Part shown: positions 46,706-56,209 of the stretch, in pieces
Layout of the letters: every line of letters starts with the position of its first letter
Numbering within the stretch: the first letter of the stretch is position 1
Source of the DNA: JAJDOD01 sp039024895
GTDB lineage: Bacteria > Pseudomonadota > Alphaproteobacteria > Rhodobacterales > Rhodobacteraceae
Assembly: GCA_039024895.1 (NCBI GenBank)
Contig: JBCCPJ010000020.1
Location: forward strand, 3,066-67,065
Direction: 5' to 3'
DNA: 64,000 nucleotides
Translations under genes and position numbers: made by a program
The notes under the pieces: generated by a model
The model's input: the letters and a program-made list of their open reading frames with translations, nothing else
Databases searched by the model: none
What the model was told of the DNA's origin: nothing

Positions 46706-47848
46706 ATGGGCACCATTGGCGTCTTCACCGGCAGCCGGTCGGAATACGGGCTCCTGGTTCCTGTTATGCAAGCCATCGACGTGCATCCCGACCTCACGCT
46801 CGCCGTCATCTCCGCTGACCCGGAGACCTTGGCCGCCGAATTCCCCGTTGCCGCCCACGCTCCGATCAGACGACATGACGAAACCCCATCCTCGACCCCG
46901 CGCGCCATTGGGCAAGGGGTGCTTGATCTCACAGCGGTGTTCGACCGCTATCCCCTCGACGCGCTTGTGATCTATGGCGACCGTTTCGAAGCCTTCGCCG
47001 CGATGATTGCCGCCACACAACGGGGCCTGCCCACGGCACATATAGAAGGGGGTGATCTGACCCAAGGCGGCACGCTCGATGATGTCGTGCGCCACGCCAT
47101 GTCCAAACTCGCCCATCTGCACTTCCCCACGAACGCCGCTGCCGCAGAGCGCCTCCGCGCCATGGGCGAAGAAAACTGGCGCATCACGACCGCCGGTTTT
47201 CCCCCGATAGATCTAATAAATGCGGGTGATTACGCCCCAGCGGAAGAAGTGGCAGAAACCCTTGGCATCGACCCGTCCGCGCCACTCATCCTGTTCACCC
47301 AACACCCGATCAGCACCGATCCCGATGCCGCAGCAGCGGATATCGCCCAATGCATGGCAGCCCTCACCGCGCTTGCGGGTGAGGCACAAATCGTCCTGAC
47401 GCACCCCAACGGAGATGTCGGCTCAGATGTCATCATCGCCGCCCTCGAAGCGTTCCACAGCACGTTTCCCCAAACGGTTCTGCGGCCGACATTGGGGCGC
47501 CGCCTCTATCACGGAATGCTGAACATCTGCGGGACAGGGCAGGGGGTTTGCGTCGGCAACTCCTCCTCTGGTCTGAAGGAAACCCCGGCGTTTCATTGCC
47601 CGGCGGTGGATATTGGCCCGCGCCAAAGTGGGCGGCTCCGGGGCGAGAACGTTCTGCCCGTCGAAAGCGACGCCGCCGCTATCGAAGCGGCGATCCGCTC
47701 GGCCCTTTTCGATCCTGCGCTCAGGGACAAGTTGCGCCGCGCGGCGAACCCATACGGCCAAGGCAACGCTGGCCCCACCATCGCGCGTATTCTTGGCGAG
47801 ACCGACCTTGCCGAACCAAAACTCATCCAGAAACAAACGCTGCTCTAA
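46706..47848 (+). CDS. neuC: NeuC-type UDP-N-acetylglucosamine 2-epimerase (hydrolysing)
   Basis: A 380-residue protein of the hydrolysing UDP-GlcNAc 2-epimerase family that forms ManNAc or a related sugar for sialic or legionaminic acid synthesis. FTGSRSEYGLLVPVM at the start, YGDRFEAFAAMIAA and IEGGDLTQGGTLDD match, and NSSSGLKETPAF near the C-terminus is the second conserved block. AAAGGAGA precedes the ATG at 46706. No neuA, neuB or other nonulosonate genes are in the window, so the product pathway must continue elsewhere or the gene is a remnant. Substrate is assigned by family only. Confidence 0.88.
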   Translation: MGTIGVFTGSRSEYGLLVPVMQAIDVHPDLTLAVISADPETLAAEFPVAAHAPIRRHDETPSSTPRAIGQGVLDLTAVFDRYPLDALVIYGDRFEAFAAMIAATQRGLPTAHIEGGDLTQGGTLDDVVRHAMSKLAHLHFPTNAAAAERLRAMGEENWRITTAGFPPIDLINAGDYAPAEEVAETLGIDPSAPLILFTQHPISTDPDAAAADIAQCMAALTALAGEAQIVLTHPNGDVGSDVIIAALEAFHSTFPQTVLRPTLGRRLYHGMLNICGTGQGVCVGNSSSGLKETPAFHCPAVDIGPRQSGRLRGENVLPVESDAAAIEAAIRSALFDPALRDKLRRAANPYGQGNAGPTIARILGETDLAEPKLIQKQTLL

Positions 47849-47871
47849 AAAACAACCGCCCCCTTCTTCTG

Positions 47872-47921
47872 TCTGATAAATACTCCGGGGTGAGGCCGCA
47901 GGCCGAGGGGCAGCGCCCCTT
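47872..47921 (+). repeat. Intergenic hairpin repeat, copy 3 (diverged)
   Basis: TGATAAATACTCCGGGG, then a 6-bp stem AGGGGC (47906-47911) and GCCCCT (47915-47920) around AGC. The last base touches the stop codon of the dehydrogenase. It shares the AAATAC lead-in and the AGC triloop with the other copies but is shorter. Confidence 0.5.
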
Positions 47922-48819
47922 AATCATCGACCTCCAAACCGTTGGCGCGCGCAACGAAATCTGCCAACATCGGTACATAGCGCTCCCCCTCGCCCGCCGC
48001 CTCCATCGCGGCATAGGCGTTTTTCACCACAGACTGCATCGGGTTCACCGCCCCCACGGACACTGCCAGATTGGCCAGATAAGCCATGTCCTTATGAGCA
48101 TTCGAAATCGCAAAGCGATGGGCGTTCTCATCCTGCTCAAGCGTCCATTTCATGAAGGTCTCGTAAAACCCGTTTGAAAGACGTCCGGGCCGGATCACGC
48201 TGTCGAACTGTTCTGCCGATAATCCAGATTTTCGCGCCAGGGCCAGGGCCTCCGCATAGAGCACGCCGTAGCCCATGCCGAGGAAATTGTTGATCAACTT
48301 CATCTTGTGCCCGAGACCAGTCTCCCCAAGATGAACGATTACTCCGGCCCATGTTTCGATCACAGGCTTGATGCGGTTGAATACCTCCGGTGCCGCGCCA
48401 ACCATCGCATCGAGCGTCCCCGCCCAGGCTTCTTTCGGTGTCCGAGAAAGCGGTGCATCGGCCAGATGCCCGCCTGCTGCTGTTATCTCACCGGCCAAGA
48501 CTAGGGTTGAAACCGGATCGGAGGTTGAGCAATCGACAATGACGCCACCGGGTTGCAAGCCAGCAAGAAGACCGTCCGGCGCACGGATCAACCCCTCCAC
48601 CTCCCGCGAGCCGGTCACGCAGAGGAAGATGATCTCACACGTCTCGGCCATCTCCTCGGGCGAGGTCACCTCGACCGCGCCGCGCCCGATCAGATCCTCC
48701 ACTGCCTCCCGCTTTCGGTGCGCCATCACCGTGAGGGGGTAGCCCGCTTCGACAATGTTCTTCGCCATACCATGGCCCATCAAACCAAGCCCAATAAAAC
48801 CGATCGCCGGTGTGCCCAT
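47920..48819 (-). CDS. NAD(P)-dependent beta-hydroxyacid dehydrogenase (HIBADH family)
   Basis: A 299-residue enzyme of the 3-hydroxyisobutyrate / tartronate-semialdehyde reductase family. The Rossmann motif is IGFIGLGLMGHGMA (residues 6-19), DAPLSRTPKEAWAGTL is the substrate loop and Lys174 in KLINNF is the catalytic Lys. I chose ATG 48819, with GGGAGGA upstream. It aligns without gaps with the enzyme at 56210 for at least the first 180 residues, so the two are paralogues. Single gene; the substrate is unknown. Confidence 0.88.
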   Translation of the reverse strand: MGTPAIGFIGLGLMGHGMAKNIVEAGYPLTVMAHRKREAVEDLIGRGAVEVTSPEEMAETCEIIFLCVTGSREVEGLIRAPDGLLAGLQPGGVIVDCSTSDPVSTLVLAGEITAAGGHLADAPLSRTPKEAWAGTLDAMVGAAPEVFNRIKPVIETWAGVIVHLGETGLGHKMKLINNFLGMGYGVLYAEALALARKSGLSAEQFDSVIRPGRLSNGFYETFMKWTLEQDENAHRFAISNAHKDMAYLANLAVSVGAVNPMQSVVKNAYAAMEAAGEGERYVPMLADFVARANGLEVDD

Positions 48820-49015
48820 CTCTTGTCCTCCCAATTTGCCCACACTCTACGGCGGGCGGATGGAAAGGAAAGGTCGGGTTTGCGGTCACGGCTTTCCGTT
48901 AGGGCAGGGCGAAAAGCTTGCCTTAGCCAAATATTTGGCTCGCCCAAAGGTTCACTTGGCAATATGCTCAATGGCATCTTGTAATTGCCATAAGCAACTG
49001 TGCTCTGACGTGTGG

Positions 49016-52015
49016 GTGAAACGGATAGCAAGTTTTGGTCAGCGAGGCTTGTTTGCCTTGGTACTCGCTATGGTGCTCGCATCCACGGCGTGGGGCGACA
49101 AGTATCAGAACCTTTCCGCGACCCATGGGCAATCCTGGGTGCTTGTTTCGCCATCCGGTGGCCCGCACAGGGGCGTCAGGTGGAATTTACTGGTTGTCGG
49201 GAGCGATGCTGCTGCAGCATCGCAATTTACGGGTCTCTTCGAACAATCGAAAATCCGTATCAACGCCGCCAATCCTGTCACGGTCGATCAAGCGGTGGCC
49301 ACGCTGGCGGCGCGACCGAATGAAACACTGATTGTCTTTCCAGGCCAAATGCTTGCGGCACCGGCACTACGACCCATGCTACAAGCACCGCAGGAAATCT
49401 ATGTCGTGGGGACAGAGGTTGGGACGTATCACTACGGCAAGATTTTCAGTGGCAAGCTCGTAGCCAACGACATCGGCGGTCCCGTTGCCGCTGACGAGCG
49501 TATCTTCGTGCATGGCGGTTCCTTGCTGTCGTCGCGGACCCGCATCGGCACGGTGTTTCTCGATGGCGCGCTAAACAACGCGGCACTCGCGCCGTTGTTC
49601 GACCGTGAAGACATCTCCTACGAGCGTGTGGTGCCGCTTCTAGGGCGCGAAGCTGAATTTGCGGCGGAGGTACAAGACAAATCCACGCCCGCGCCGGTAC
49701 TTGTGACAACAGCGCAAAATTTTGCGACGCCGCAAATGTTGAACGCCCTGGCCCCTCTGTCAAACCTCAGCTTGCGCCGGACAGGGACGGTGGTTGAGCT
49801 TTCCAGTATCACGGATGATATCCAGTCTTTGAGTTTCCTCGATGTCGGCGCGAAGAAACTCACCATATCAGCGGAACTGAACGGCACCGCTCTTCGTGTG
49901 CCGAAACTTGAGATGAAGCCGACGCCTCTAAACACTGCGCCTTCTAAGGCCGAAGGGCGGAGGTCGCTTGCCGATCACGAAAGTGGCAGCTGTGAGTTTT
50001 TCGCAAATGAGACCGACGCGCGCAGCGACCGGGTCGCCTTTGTCGTGGGGCTTGGCGCGTATAATCCCGGGATACCTTGGCTCGATAATCCGGCAAATGA
50101 TGCGACGGCGGCAGCCGAACTTTTTCTCGATCTTGGGTTCGACGTCTATCTTTTGACCGAGGCTGAAGCCGCCGTCATCGAAGACTGCGCGGACCGGATG
50201 ACTGCCGAAACCAGTGCCGTTGACGTTGCTGTTCTTTACTACTCGGGACACGGCGTCCAGATCGACGACAAAAACTACCTTGTGCCCGTCGACGCCTCGC
50301 GGGGGACGGCCATCAAAGAAGAGTTGATCTCTTTCGATGATCTGCTCTTGCGTATGCGGCGGTTCTCCCGGACCACCTTGGCTTTTCTCGATGCGTGCCG
50401 TGACAATCCCTTTGCTGACGGCGCCGAAGAAGGGCTCGCAGCCTTGGGCACCTTGTCCGACGGGGCTGGGATCGATGCGTCTCAGAACGGATTTGCCATC
50501 GTTTTTGCCACATCGCCAAACAGTGTCGCCTCGGATGGTGAGGGCGAAAACAGCCCTTTCACTGCGGCCTTTTTGGCAGAGTTCGGACGTCAAGGTGTGC
50601 CGGTACAGGAAAGCCTGGCGAGGATTGGCGCGCGCGTTGGCGAAGCCACCAATTGGACGCAAACCCCGTTCACGCGTCAGTCCTTGTCGCAGGTTGTCTT
50701 TTTGAACGGAACCCAAACCCGCGATGAGATCATTGCAGCCTCAAAGTCCAAAGCACAGCAAGCGGAAATCGCACTGCGCAAGGGCGACTATCTGACGGGC
50801 GGGCAATTGGCATTTGAAGCTTTCCCGAAAGGTCTCAGCGTCGCCGAAGCTTACGATGAATTCCCGGAAGCGATCCGGGCGATTGAATTTCTATATTATG
50901 TGAACGTGGCCAATTTCGATTTTGATTTCGCCGGTAATGTCGCGGGCCGGATCGGTCAAAACTGGCGCCATGCGGTGTTTTTTGACTATGCCGCGATGAG
51001 CGACGTGGCGGCGGTCGTTGATCTTGACGCCGGAAAGGTTGTGGCAACGCTGCCGGTCTCCAAAGACAGCGCCGCAGGTATATTCGGCGGTGCCGCCATC
51101 GCTGATACGCGAGACGGACAGCGCATCGCGACCAATCGCGGTCTGAACGAAGTGCTGATTATGGATTTCGCGGCGCAGACGACACAGACTTTTTCTGTTG
51201 GCCCGCCAAACGCGGGCGCATCGCGTGAAACGTTTATCAGCAGCATGGAGTTCAACGCCGCCGGAGACCAACTTTTCATCAACGCTGGCCCAATCGGAGC
51301 CTACCTCTACGATGTCACGACCGCTCAAATGCTCTACGGTTTTACGTCCATTCCGCTGCCGACCGGAGAGGTTGCAATCAATGCCGATACGCCTCTTCAA
51401 TTGATGGAAGATGGCCGCGTGTGTTTCTGGCTTTCCCGTGTAAATCGCTCCGGACGAACTATTCCGGGACAATGGAATTACCAGGCCGTTGGGATTTACG
51501 ATCCATTCGCGCGGCGCGTGGATATTTTGTTGTGGTCAAACGAACCCATCATCTCGCGGGCGTTCGACTGCGCCCCCGACGGCACCACGGCTTTGTTGGC
51601 GGGCTACCGTGTGGAGAACGATTTCCAGACTGGCGAGTTTGCGCTCGTCAACATGGAGACCGGCGAGACCTATGTCAGCGACAGGTTGAACCGCGCGCAA
51701 GTCGCTCTGTCGCGGGATGGCAAACGTGCGGTGTTCAAATCATCCGACAGGCTCGCGCTTTTCGACACGGAAAAAGGGCAGTTCGTCGATTTTTACCGTT
51801 TCCCCGATATCAATACGTTCATTATGCCAAATGCCCTGGTGACGTTGAATGGCAAATTGGACATGAACAATTATGCCGAGGCACCAACATTGCCGCCCCA
51901 GGTGTTCCAACTTGACCTTCCGTTCGAGCAGGTGGCGCAGCGCGCTTTCGCAAAACTCCCGCCCAATGTCATAGTTGAAATTGAGAAGAACCGGCTCGAC
52001 CTAAGGGCGCGGTAA
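49016..52015 (+). CDS. Exported caspase-like (C14) protein with propeller-like C-terminus
   Basis: About 999 residues. The N-terminus MKRIASFGQRGLFALVLAMVLAS looks like a signal peptide ending near residue 27. Residues 30-330 are of unknown type. The caspase domain (about 338-570) starts DRVAFVVGLGAYN; His412 in YYSGHG and Cys461 in LDACRDNPF form the expected dyad. The C-terminal about 350 residues show at least four short D-G-x repeats such as ALSRDGKRAVFKSSDRLAL, resembling a beta-propeller. GTG 49016 is chosen for the signal peptide; an ATG at 48971 is possible. It is convergent with a membrane-protein gene and overlaps it by 15 bp. Its target is unknown. Confidence 0.85.
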   Translation: MKRIASFGQRGLFALVLAMVLASTAWGDKYQNLSATHGQSWVLVSPSGGPHRGVRWNLLVVGSDAAAASQFTGLFEQSKIRINAANPVTVDQAVATLAARPNETLIVFPGQMLAAPALRPMLQAPQEIYVVGTEVGTYHYGKIFSGKLVANDIGGPVAADERIFVHGGSLLSSRTRIGTVFLDGALNNAALAPLFDREDISYERVVPLLGREAEFAAEVQDKSTPAPVLVTTAQNFATPQMLNALAPLSNLSLRRTGTVVELSSITDDIQSLSFLDVGAKKLTISAELNGTALRVPKLEMKPTPLNTAPSKAEGRRSLADHESGSCEFFANETDARSDRVAFVVGLGAYNPGIPWLDNPANDATAAAELFLDLGFDVYLLTEAEAAVIEDCADRMTAETSAVDVAVLYYSGHGVQIDDKNYLVPVDASRGTAIKEELISFDDLLLRMRRFSRTTLAFLDACRDNPFADGAEEGLAALGTLSDGAGIDASQNGFAIVFATSPNSVASDGEGENSPFTAAFLAEFGRQGVPVQESLARIGARVGEATNWTQTPFTRQSLSQVVFLNGTQTRDEIIAASKSKAQQAEIALRKGDYLTGGQLAFEAFPKGLSVAEAYDEFPEAIRAIEFLYYVNVANFDFDFAGNVAGRIGQNWRHAVFFDYAAMSDVAAVVDLDAGKVVATLPVSKDSAAGIFGGAAIADTRDGQRIATNRGLNEVLIMDFAAQTTQTFSVGPPNAGASRETFISSMEFNAAGDQLFINAGPIGAYLYDVTTAQMLYGFTSIPLPTGEVAINADTPLQLMEDGRVCFWLSRVNRSGRTIPGQWNYQAVGIYDPFARRVDILLWSNEPIISRAFDCAPDGTTALLAGYRVENDFQTGEFALVNMETGETYVSDRLNRAQVALSRDGKRAVFKSSDRLALFDTEKGQFVDFYRFPDINTFIMPNALVTLNGKLDMNNYAEAPTLPPQVFQLDLPFEQVAQRAFAKLPPNVIVEIEKNRLDLRAR

Positions 52016-52558
52016 CGAGTTCGAAAAGCGTTCTGTGAAACTGCCGAAACTCGGCGAGCGGTCCCGTTTGTCGCTTCGATACGAAACCGTATATCCCCAA
52101 AAGCTGTTCACCGCCGTCCCGAAATATTCGACCAATAGCGCCCGATCACATAAGTCCTGTTCCACACAGAGGCTCATTTTGTCGAAAAAATAATAGAGCC
52201 GATCAATGGCCGCCGCCGTTTCCGCATCAGGGTCGCCCAACCCGTTCACGACAAAATTCAGCCCCGGCTCTTTCTGCATGTCGATCTCGGCGCCAAAAAC
52301 GTCGCGACCCTCCATTTCCAAAGCCACGACGCGCGCGCTGAATGCCTGCAAATCCTGATCGTATCCCCGGGTCTCCCATTCCTCGACCAGCTTATAGGAT
52401 TGCTCGACCCGACCGCTTTCCAGAAACGCTTGATACTGCAAATAGGTCACGACCATACCGCACATGAGGACGATCAACGTCACCGGTTTGTTTCCGACCT
52501 CCGCGAGTATCAACTTGCCGATGCGCGAAATCGGCCCTGAGAAAAGACTATGCTTCAA
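52001..52558 (-). CDS. Single-pass membrane protein of unknown function
   Basis: A 185-residue protein with one transmembrane helix near residues 25-45 (PVTLIVLMCGMVVTYLQYQ), then a helical domain containing VEQSYKLVEEWETRGYDQDL and several Asp, Glu and Cys residues. It resembles DUF4760-type proteins in size and layout only. It is the second gene of a two-gene unit, 4 bp after the small secreted protein gene. Its end overlaps the end of the caspase gene by 15 bp in convergent orientation, a link by place, not proof of shared function. Confidence 0.7.
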   Translation of the reverse strand: MKHSLFSGPISRIGKLILAEVGNKPVTLIVLMCGMVVTYLQYQAFLESGRVEQSYKLVEEWETRGYDQDLQAFSARVVALEMEGRDVFGAEIDMQKEPGLNFVVNGLGDPDAETAAAIDRLYYFFDKMSLCVEQDLCDRALLVEYFGTAVNSFWGYTVSYRSDKRDRSPSFGSFTERFSNSLPRP

Positions 52559-52562
52559 GCGT

Positions 52563-52946
52563 CTATCCCGAAATGTCCGCGCAAATTGCCGAGAGTTTCA
52601 AAACCCGGCTGGGATCAAAAGAGTCGGGTTGCGAAAGAATGGCGCCCCTTAAACAGGTCATTCCATTTTCATCGAGGTAAATCCTCGCGCCATTCTCAAA
52701 TTCTGGGGTCCCAGGGGATTGGACCACCGATCTATCCGCCGCTGACGTCTGCCCGTCACATCCTTCAAGATTGATTTCGACAAAACCTCTATTGGCCTTT
52801 TCAAGTCTATCAAGCCGATCGTCAAAGGAAGCGATAAAGCACGCCGCCCGCGCCTTATCCAAATAGATGAGTGGGGTACAAAAATCGCAGGCATTCGCGG
52901 TTGTCGCGGCAAAGATAGTGACGAAGGAAATAAAGAAGGACTTCAT
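52563..52946 (-). CDS. Small secreted Cys-containing protein
   Basis: A 127-residue protein with a signal peptide (MKSFFISFVTIFAATTANA) and a mature form of about 108 residues holding six Cys, including CDFC and two later pairs that may form disulphides. No family is recognised. It precedes the membrane-protein gene with a 4-bp gap, so the pair is likely one transcript. The start ATG 52946 has the signal peptide directly behind it. Confidence 0.7.
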   Translation of the reverse strand: MKSFFISFVTIFAATTANACDFCTPLIYLDKARAACFIASFDDRLDRLEKANRGFVEINLEGCDGQTSAADRSVVQSPGTPEFENGARIYLDENGMTCLRGAILSQPDSFDPSRVLKLSAICADISG

Positions 52947-53176
52947 ATGATTTACCTTGGAACAAACTTCATATGGTCAACCTCCGACAAAGTTGAGTTC
53001 GACAGCGTGAAAGTACCAGCAGAGCGCGTTTGTCGGCAACCCACTTTGCCCCATGCGTCGGCGGACAACGCCTGCAGCTGGCCGTCCCGCTTTTGCGTAT
53101 CGCACCACGGTCAGTTTTGAGGCGGGGTTAGGCCCGTACCGCCCTTGGTCCTCGCACAGCGCTGGACGCCAATCTC

Positions 53177-54343
53177 TCAGGCGTCAGCCAGGAAATCTCC
53201 AATCCGCATCACCGCCGCGCGGATATTTTCTTCGCTATTGGCGTAGGACAGTCGGATATATCCTTCGCCCAGCGTGCCAAAATCCGGCCCGCCAATCGTG
53301 GCGACACCCGGCCCTTCCAAAAGTGCGGCGGCCAGCGCTTTCGCCTTCCACCCGGTCGCGGAGATGTTGGGAAAGGCATAAAACGCCCCCTTGGGCACGA
53401 TACAGGACACCCCCGGCACGTCATTCAGCAGGCCCACCACCAGCCGACGTCGCCGGTCAAACGCGGCCATCATCTCGCCAACCGCGTCCTGCGGACCGGT
53501 CAGCGCCTCCAGTGCTGCATATTGCGCAGGCGCATTGACGCAGGACCAGGCATTCACCGCAAGCTTGCGCGCCTTGTCGTAGAGCCCGGCGGGCCAAACC
53601 GAGTAGCCCAACCGCCAGCCGGTCATCGCATAGGTCTTGGACCAGCCGTTCAGTAAAATTAGCCGGTCCGCCAACTCGGGATACGACAATAGCGTCACAT
53701 GGCGTTCCCCGTCGTAGAGCATCTGATCGTATATCTCGTCCGACAGGACCGCCACATCACCGGGCAAACCCGCAACCAAGGCATCGACCTCCCGCTTCGG
53801 CGTGACACCACCGCAGGGGTTGGCGGGCGAATTGAGAATGACAAGCCGCGTGCGCGCGTTCACAAGACCGAGCGTTTCTTCGGCAGAAAACCCAAACCCG
53901 TTTTCTTCGCGGATCGGGACCGGGACGGGGGTCGCACCGGTAAACTCGATCATGGACCGGTAAATGGGAAAGCCCGGATCGGGGTAGAGGATTTCCACCC
54001 CCGGCGCGCCAAACATTAGGATGGCGGCAAACATCGTAACCTTGCCCCCCGGGACGATCAGAACGCGATCCGGCGAAACATCAACCCCATGGCGCCGATC
54101 CAAGTCCGCCGCAACCGCGCCCCGCAGCTCCGGGATGCCCGTCGCTGGCGTGTAGCCATGCTGACCGTCTCGGATGGCCCGGATCGCAGCTTCAGCGATA
54201 TGGGGCGGGGTGGGAAAATCCGGCTGTCCAATACCAAGATTGATGACATCTTTGCCCTCGGCCATGAGCGCACCGGCCCGCGCAAGAACCGAAAAGGCGT
54301 TTTCTTCGCCGATCCGGTCAAAGCCTGCAATGGTCTGCAACAT
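53177..54343 (-). CDS. Class I PLP-dependent aminotransferase
   Basis: A 388-residue aminotransferase. NSPANPCGGV near residue 171, Asp202 and Tyr205 in SDEIYDQ, and the PLP Lys236 in NGWSKTYAMTGWRLGY are all in place. ATG 54343 follows GGAGAG; an in-frame start 66 bp earlier has no site. Substrate range cannot be read from sequence; aspartate-, alanine- or aromatic-type are all open. It lies downstream of the SDR gene after a gap of 157 bp with a hairpin repeat, so it may have its own promoter. Confidence 0.9.
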   Translation of the reverse strand: MLQTIAGFDRIGEENAFSVLARAGALMAEGKDVINLGIGQPDFPTPPHIAEAAIRAIRDGQHGYTPATGIPELRGAVAADLDRRHGVDVSPDRVLIVPGGKVTMFAAILMFGAPGVEILYPDPGFPIYRSMIEFTGATPVPVPIREENGFGFSAEETLGLVNARTRLVILNSPANPCGGVTPKREVDALVAGLPGDVAVLSDEIYDQMLYDGERHVTLLSYPELADRLILLNGWSKTYAMTGWRLGYSVWPAGLYDKARKLAVNAWSCVNAPAQYAALEALTGPQDAVGEMMAAFDRRRRLVVGLLNDVPGVSCIVPKGAFYAFPNISATGWKAKALAAALLEGPGVATIGGPDFGTLGEGYIRLSYANSEENIRAAVMRIGDFLADA

Positions 54344-54410
54344 GTGCTCTCCTTCGTCCGTGCCCCGCGATACCGAAGCGCCCGGCCCAAGAAAACCCCC
54401 TGCCTTCACC

Positions 54411-54478
54411 TGTCCGAAAATACCTCAGGGGGTGAATTGGCCCTTGGGCCAAGAGGGGGACAGCGTCCCCCTTTTTTG
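54411..54478 (+). repeat. Intergenic hairpin repeat, copy 4, terminator-like
   Basis: TGTCCGAAAATACCTCAGGGG, then a perfect 8-bp stem (AGGGGGAC at 54454-54461 and GTCCCCCT at 54465-54472) around AGC, and a run of six T. It may stop transcription on the plus strand, though no plus-strand gene precedes it here. On the minus strand the run is A, so it is not a terminator for the SDR operon. Confidence 0.65.
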
Positions 54479-54500
54479 GGCGACACGGCACGTGGCGCAA

Positions 54501-55229
54501 TCAATAGGTCGCGCGACCGCCCGAGACATCGAAAACACCGCCTGTGGTGAAGGAGCACTCGCGTGAGGATAACCACGCCACCATCGCCGCGATCTCTTCC
54601 ACCTCGACGAGACGGCCTTTTGGAATTTTGGACTTCATGTAGCCGATGAACTCCTCCGTCATCTGTTCAAGGATTGGCGTGTCCGCTGCCGCCGGGGTCA
54701 CGCAATTGACCGCGATATCGTGCGTTGCCAACTCCTTGCCGACCGCCTTGGTTAAGCCGATCACCCCCGCCTTGGACGCGGCATAGGCGGAGGCGTTTGG
54801 ATTGCCTTCCTTGCCAGCAACGGAAGCGATGTTGACGATCCGGCCATAGCCCGCCGCCTTCATGGAGGGGATCACGGCCCGATTGGTATGGAACGTCCCC
54901 ACAAGGTTCACATCGATCACTTGCGCCCAGGTGGCCACGTCATAGTCCTCCACCGGCGCAATCGGCCCGGCAATGCCCGCCGAATTCACCAAAATGGACA
55001 CCGGACCCGCCGCCCGAGCGGCCGCCGCGACGCTGGCCCAATCCGTCACATCGCAAACATGATGTTCGGCGCCAAGCTTTGCTGCCGCCTCGGCCGCGCG
55101 TGCCCCATTCAGGTCCCAGAGGATCACCTCCGCCCCATGGCGGGCCAGACGTTCGGCACAGGCAAATCCAATACCTTGCGCGCCACCGGTCACGACAGCG
55201 CGTTCTCCGCTAAAGTCATAGGTTGTCAC
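54501..55229 (-). CDS. SDR-family oxidoreductase
   Basis: A 242-residue short-chain dehydrogenase with VVTGGAQGIG (residues 12-21), NSAG, the Ser/Tyr/Lys set in SVAGKEGNPNASAYAASKAG and a normal C-terminus FTTGGVFDVSGG. GTG 55229 overlaps the transporter stop (GTGA), with GGGAGGGA before it; a longer frame inside the transporter gene is rejected. It is the last gene of the Gfo/Idh to SDR operon. Probably oxidises a secondary alcohol of the pathway substrate; unknown. Confidence 0.9.
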   Translation of the reverse strand: MTTYDFSGERAVVTGGAQGIGFACAERLARHGAEVILWDLNGARAAEAAAKLGAEHHVCDVTDWASVAAAARAAGPVSILVNSAGIAGPIAPVEDYDVATWAQVIDVNLVGTFHTNRAVIPSMKAAGYGRIVNIASVAGKEGNPNASAYAASKAGVIGLTKAVGKELATHDIAVNCVTPAAADTPILEQMTEEFIGYMKSKIPKGRLVEVEEIAAMVAWLSSRECSFTTGGVFDVSGGRATY

Positions 55230-56131
55230 AGGTCCCTCCCTTGTGCGTTCCGTGTCTCGCGCCACCAGATCACCAGCCCCGATCCGATTATGATCGCCGC
55301 CCCAATGAGCACCGGCGCATCTGGCACATCGCCGAAAACGATCACGCCGGCAATCGTCAGATAGACGATGAAACTGTAATTGAACGGGATCAAAACACTT
55401 GCTTCGGCAAAGGCGTGGGCCCGGCCGTAGATTTCGTGGCCTAGCCAAGCAAAACCGCCGACCGCAATCAACAGCCCCCACTCAAAGCTGTTCGCGGGCG
55501 CTTGCCAGGTGAGAAGCGCTGGCACCAGCAAAACCCCCGTACCGAGCGCCCCCATATAAACCTGCATGGTTTGGGTCGCGATCTGGCCCGAGAGGAGGCG
55601 CGTAAGGATCGCGAAAAACGCCATCGCAACGGCATTGACGACCATCAAGAGCGTGGCCCAGTGGAACGCAGCTCCGAAGGGCCGGATCACAATTAAAACG
55701 CCGATGAAGCCAATGAGGACAGCCGCCCAGCGAAACGGGCCGACCCGCTCGCCAAGCAGCGGTACCGCCAGGGCCGTCAGGATAATTGGCGCGGAGTTCA
55801 GGATGGAGGACGTCACCGACAGCGGCAAATAGCCAAGTGCGATGAAGTTGAACGCCGTCGCCAGCACCAAAAGCGCACCCCGCAAAAGCACAAGGCGCAT
55901 GACCCGCCACGCCTGCCACTCAAACACGGTGCCCTGTTGCAGCCCGCGTCCTACCGACAAGAGGAAGGCAACAAGATACCGCATGAACGCCAGTTGCATC
56001 GCCGGTAGCCCTACCAGCGCCAGCCACTTTACCGATGTGTCAACTGCGGCGAAGCACAGAAAAGCAAGAAGGATCAGACCAATCCCAAGGCCCGCGCGAT
56101 CCGCGCGCGTTTCAGCAACAAGTTGGCTCAC
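55226..56131 (-). CDS. EamA/DMT-family transporter
   Basis: A 301-residue inner-membrane protein with ten hydrophobic segments in two five-helix halves, typical of EamA drug/metabolite transporters. Examples are LALVGLPAMQLAFMRYLVAF and SILNSAPIILTALAVPLLGE. Members export or import amino acids, nucleosides or sugars. In this operon it may export an intermediate or import the substrate. It overlaps the SDR gene by 4 bp. Confidence 0.88.
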   Translation of the reverse strand: MSQLVAETRADRAGLGIGLILLAFLCFAAVDTSVKWLALVGLPAMQLAFMRYLVAFLLSVGRGLQQGTVFEWQAWRVMRLVLLRGALLVLATAFNFIALGYLPLSVTSSILNSAPIILTALAVPLLGERVGPFRWAAVLIGFIGVLIVIRPFGAAFHWATLLMVVNAVAMAFFAILTRLLSGQIATQTMQVYMGALGTGVLLVPALLTWQAPANSFEWGLLIAVGGFAWLGHEIYGRAHAFAEASVLIPFNYSFIVYLTIAGVIVFGDVPDAPVLIGAAIIIGSGLVIWWRETRNAQGRDL

Positions 56132-56209
56132 CGCATCTGCCCTGCATCAAGCAAACGCGCCTGCCATCCGGGCTCGTCTGCTAAGACACGCGCAGCCACC
56201 CGGCGCGCC

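Noticed and set aside
54411..54478. Terminator of the SDR operon
   Set aside because: The T run lies on the plus strand; on the minus strand, where the operon reads, the hairpin is preceded by A and has no T run after it.
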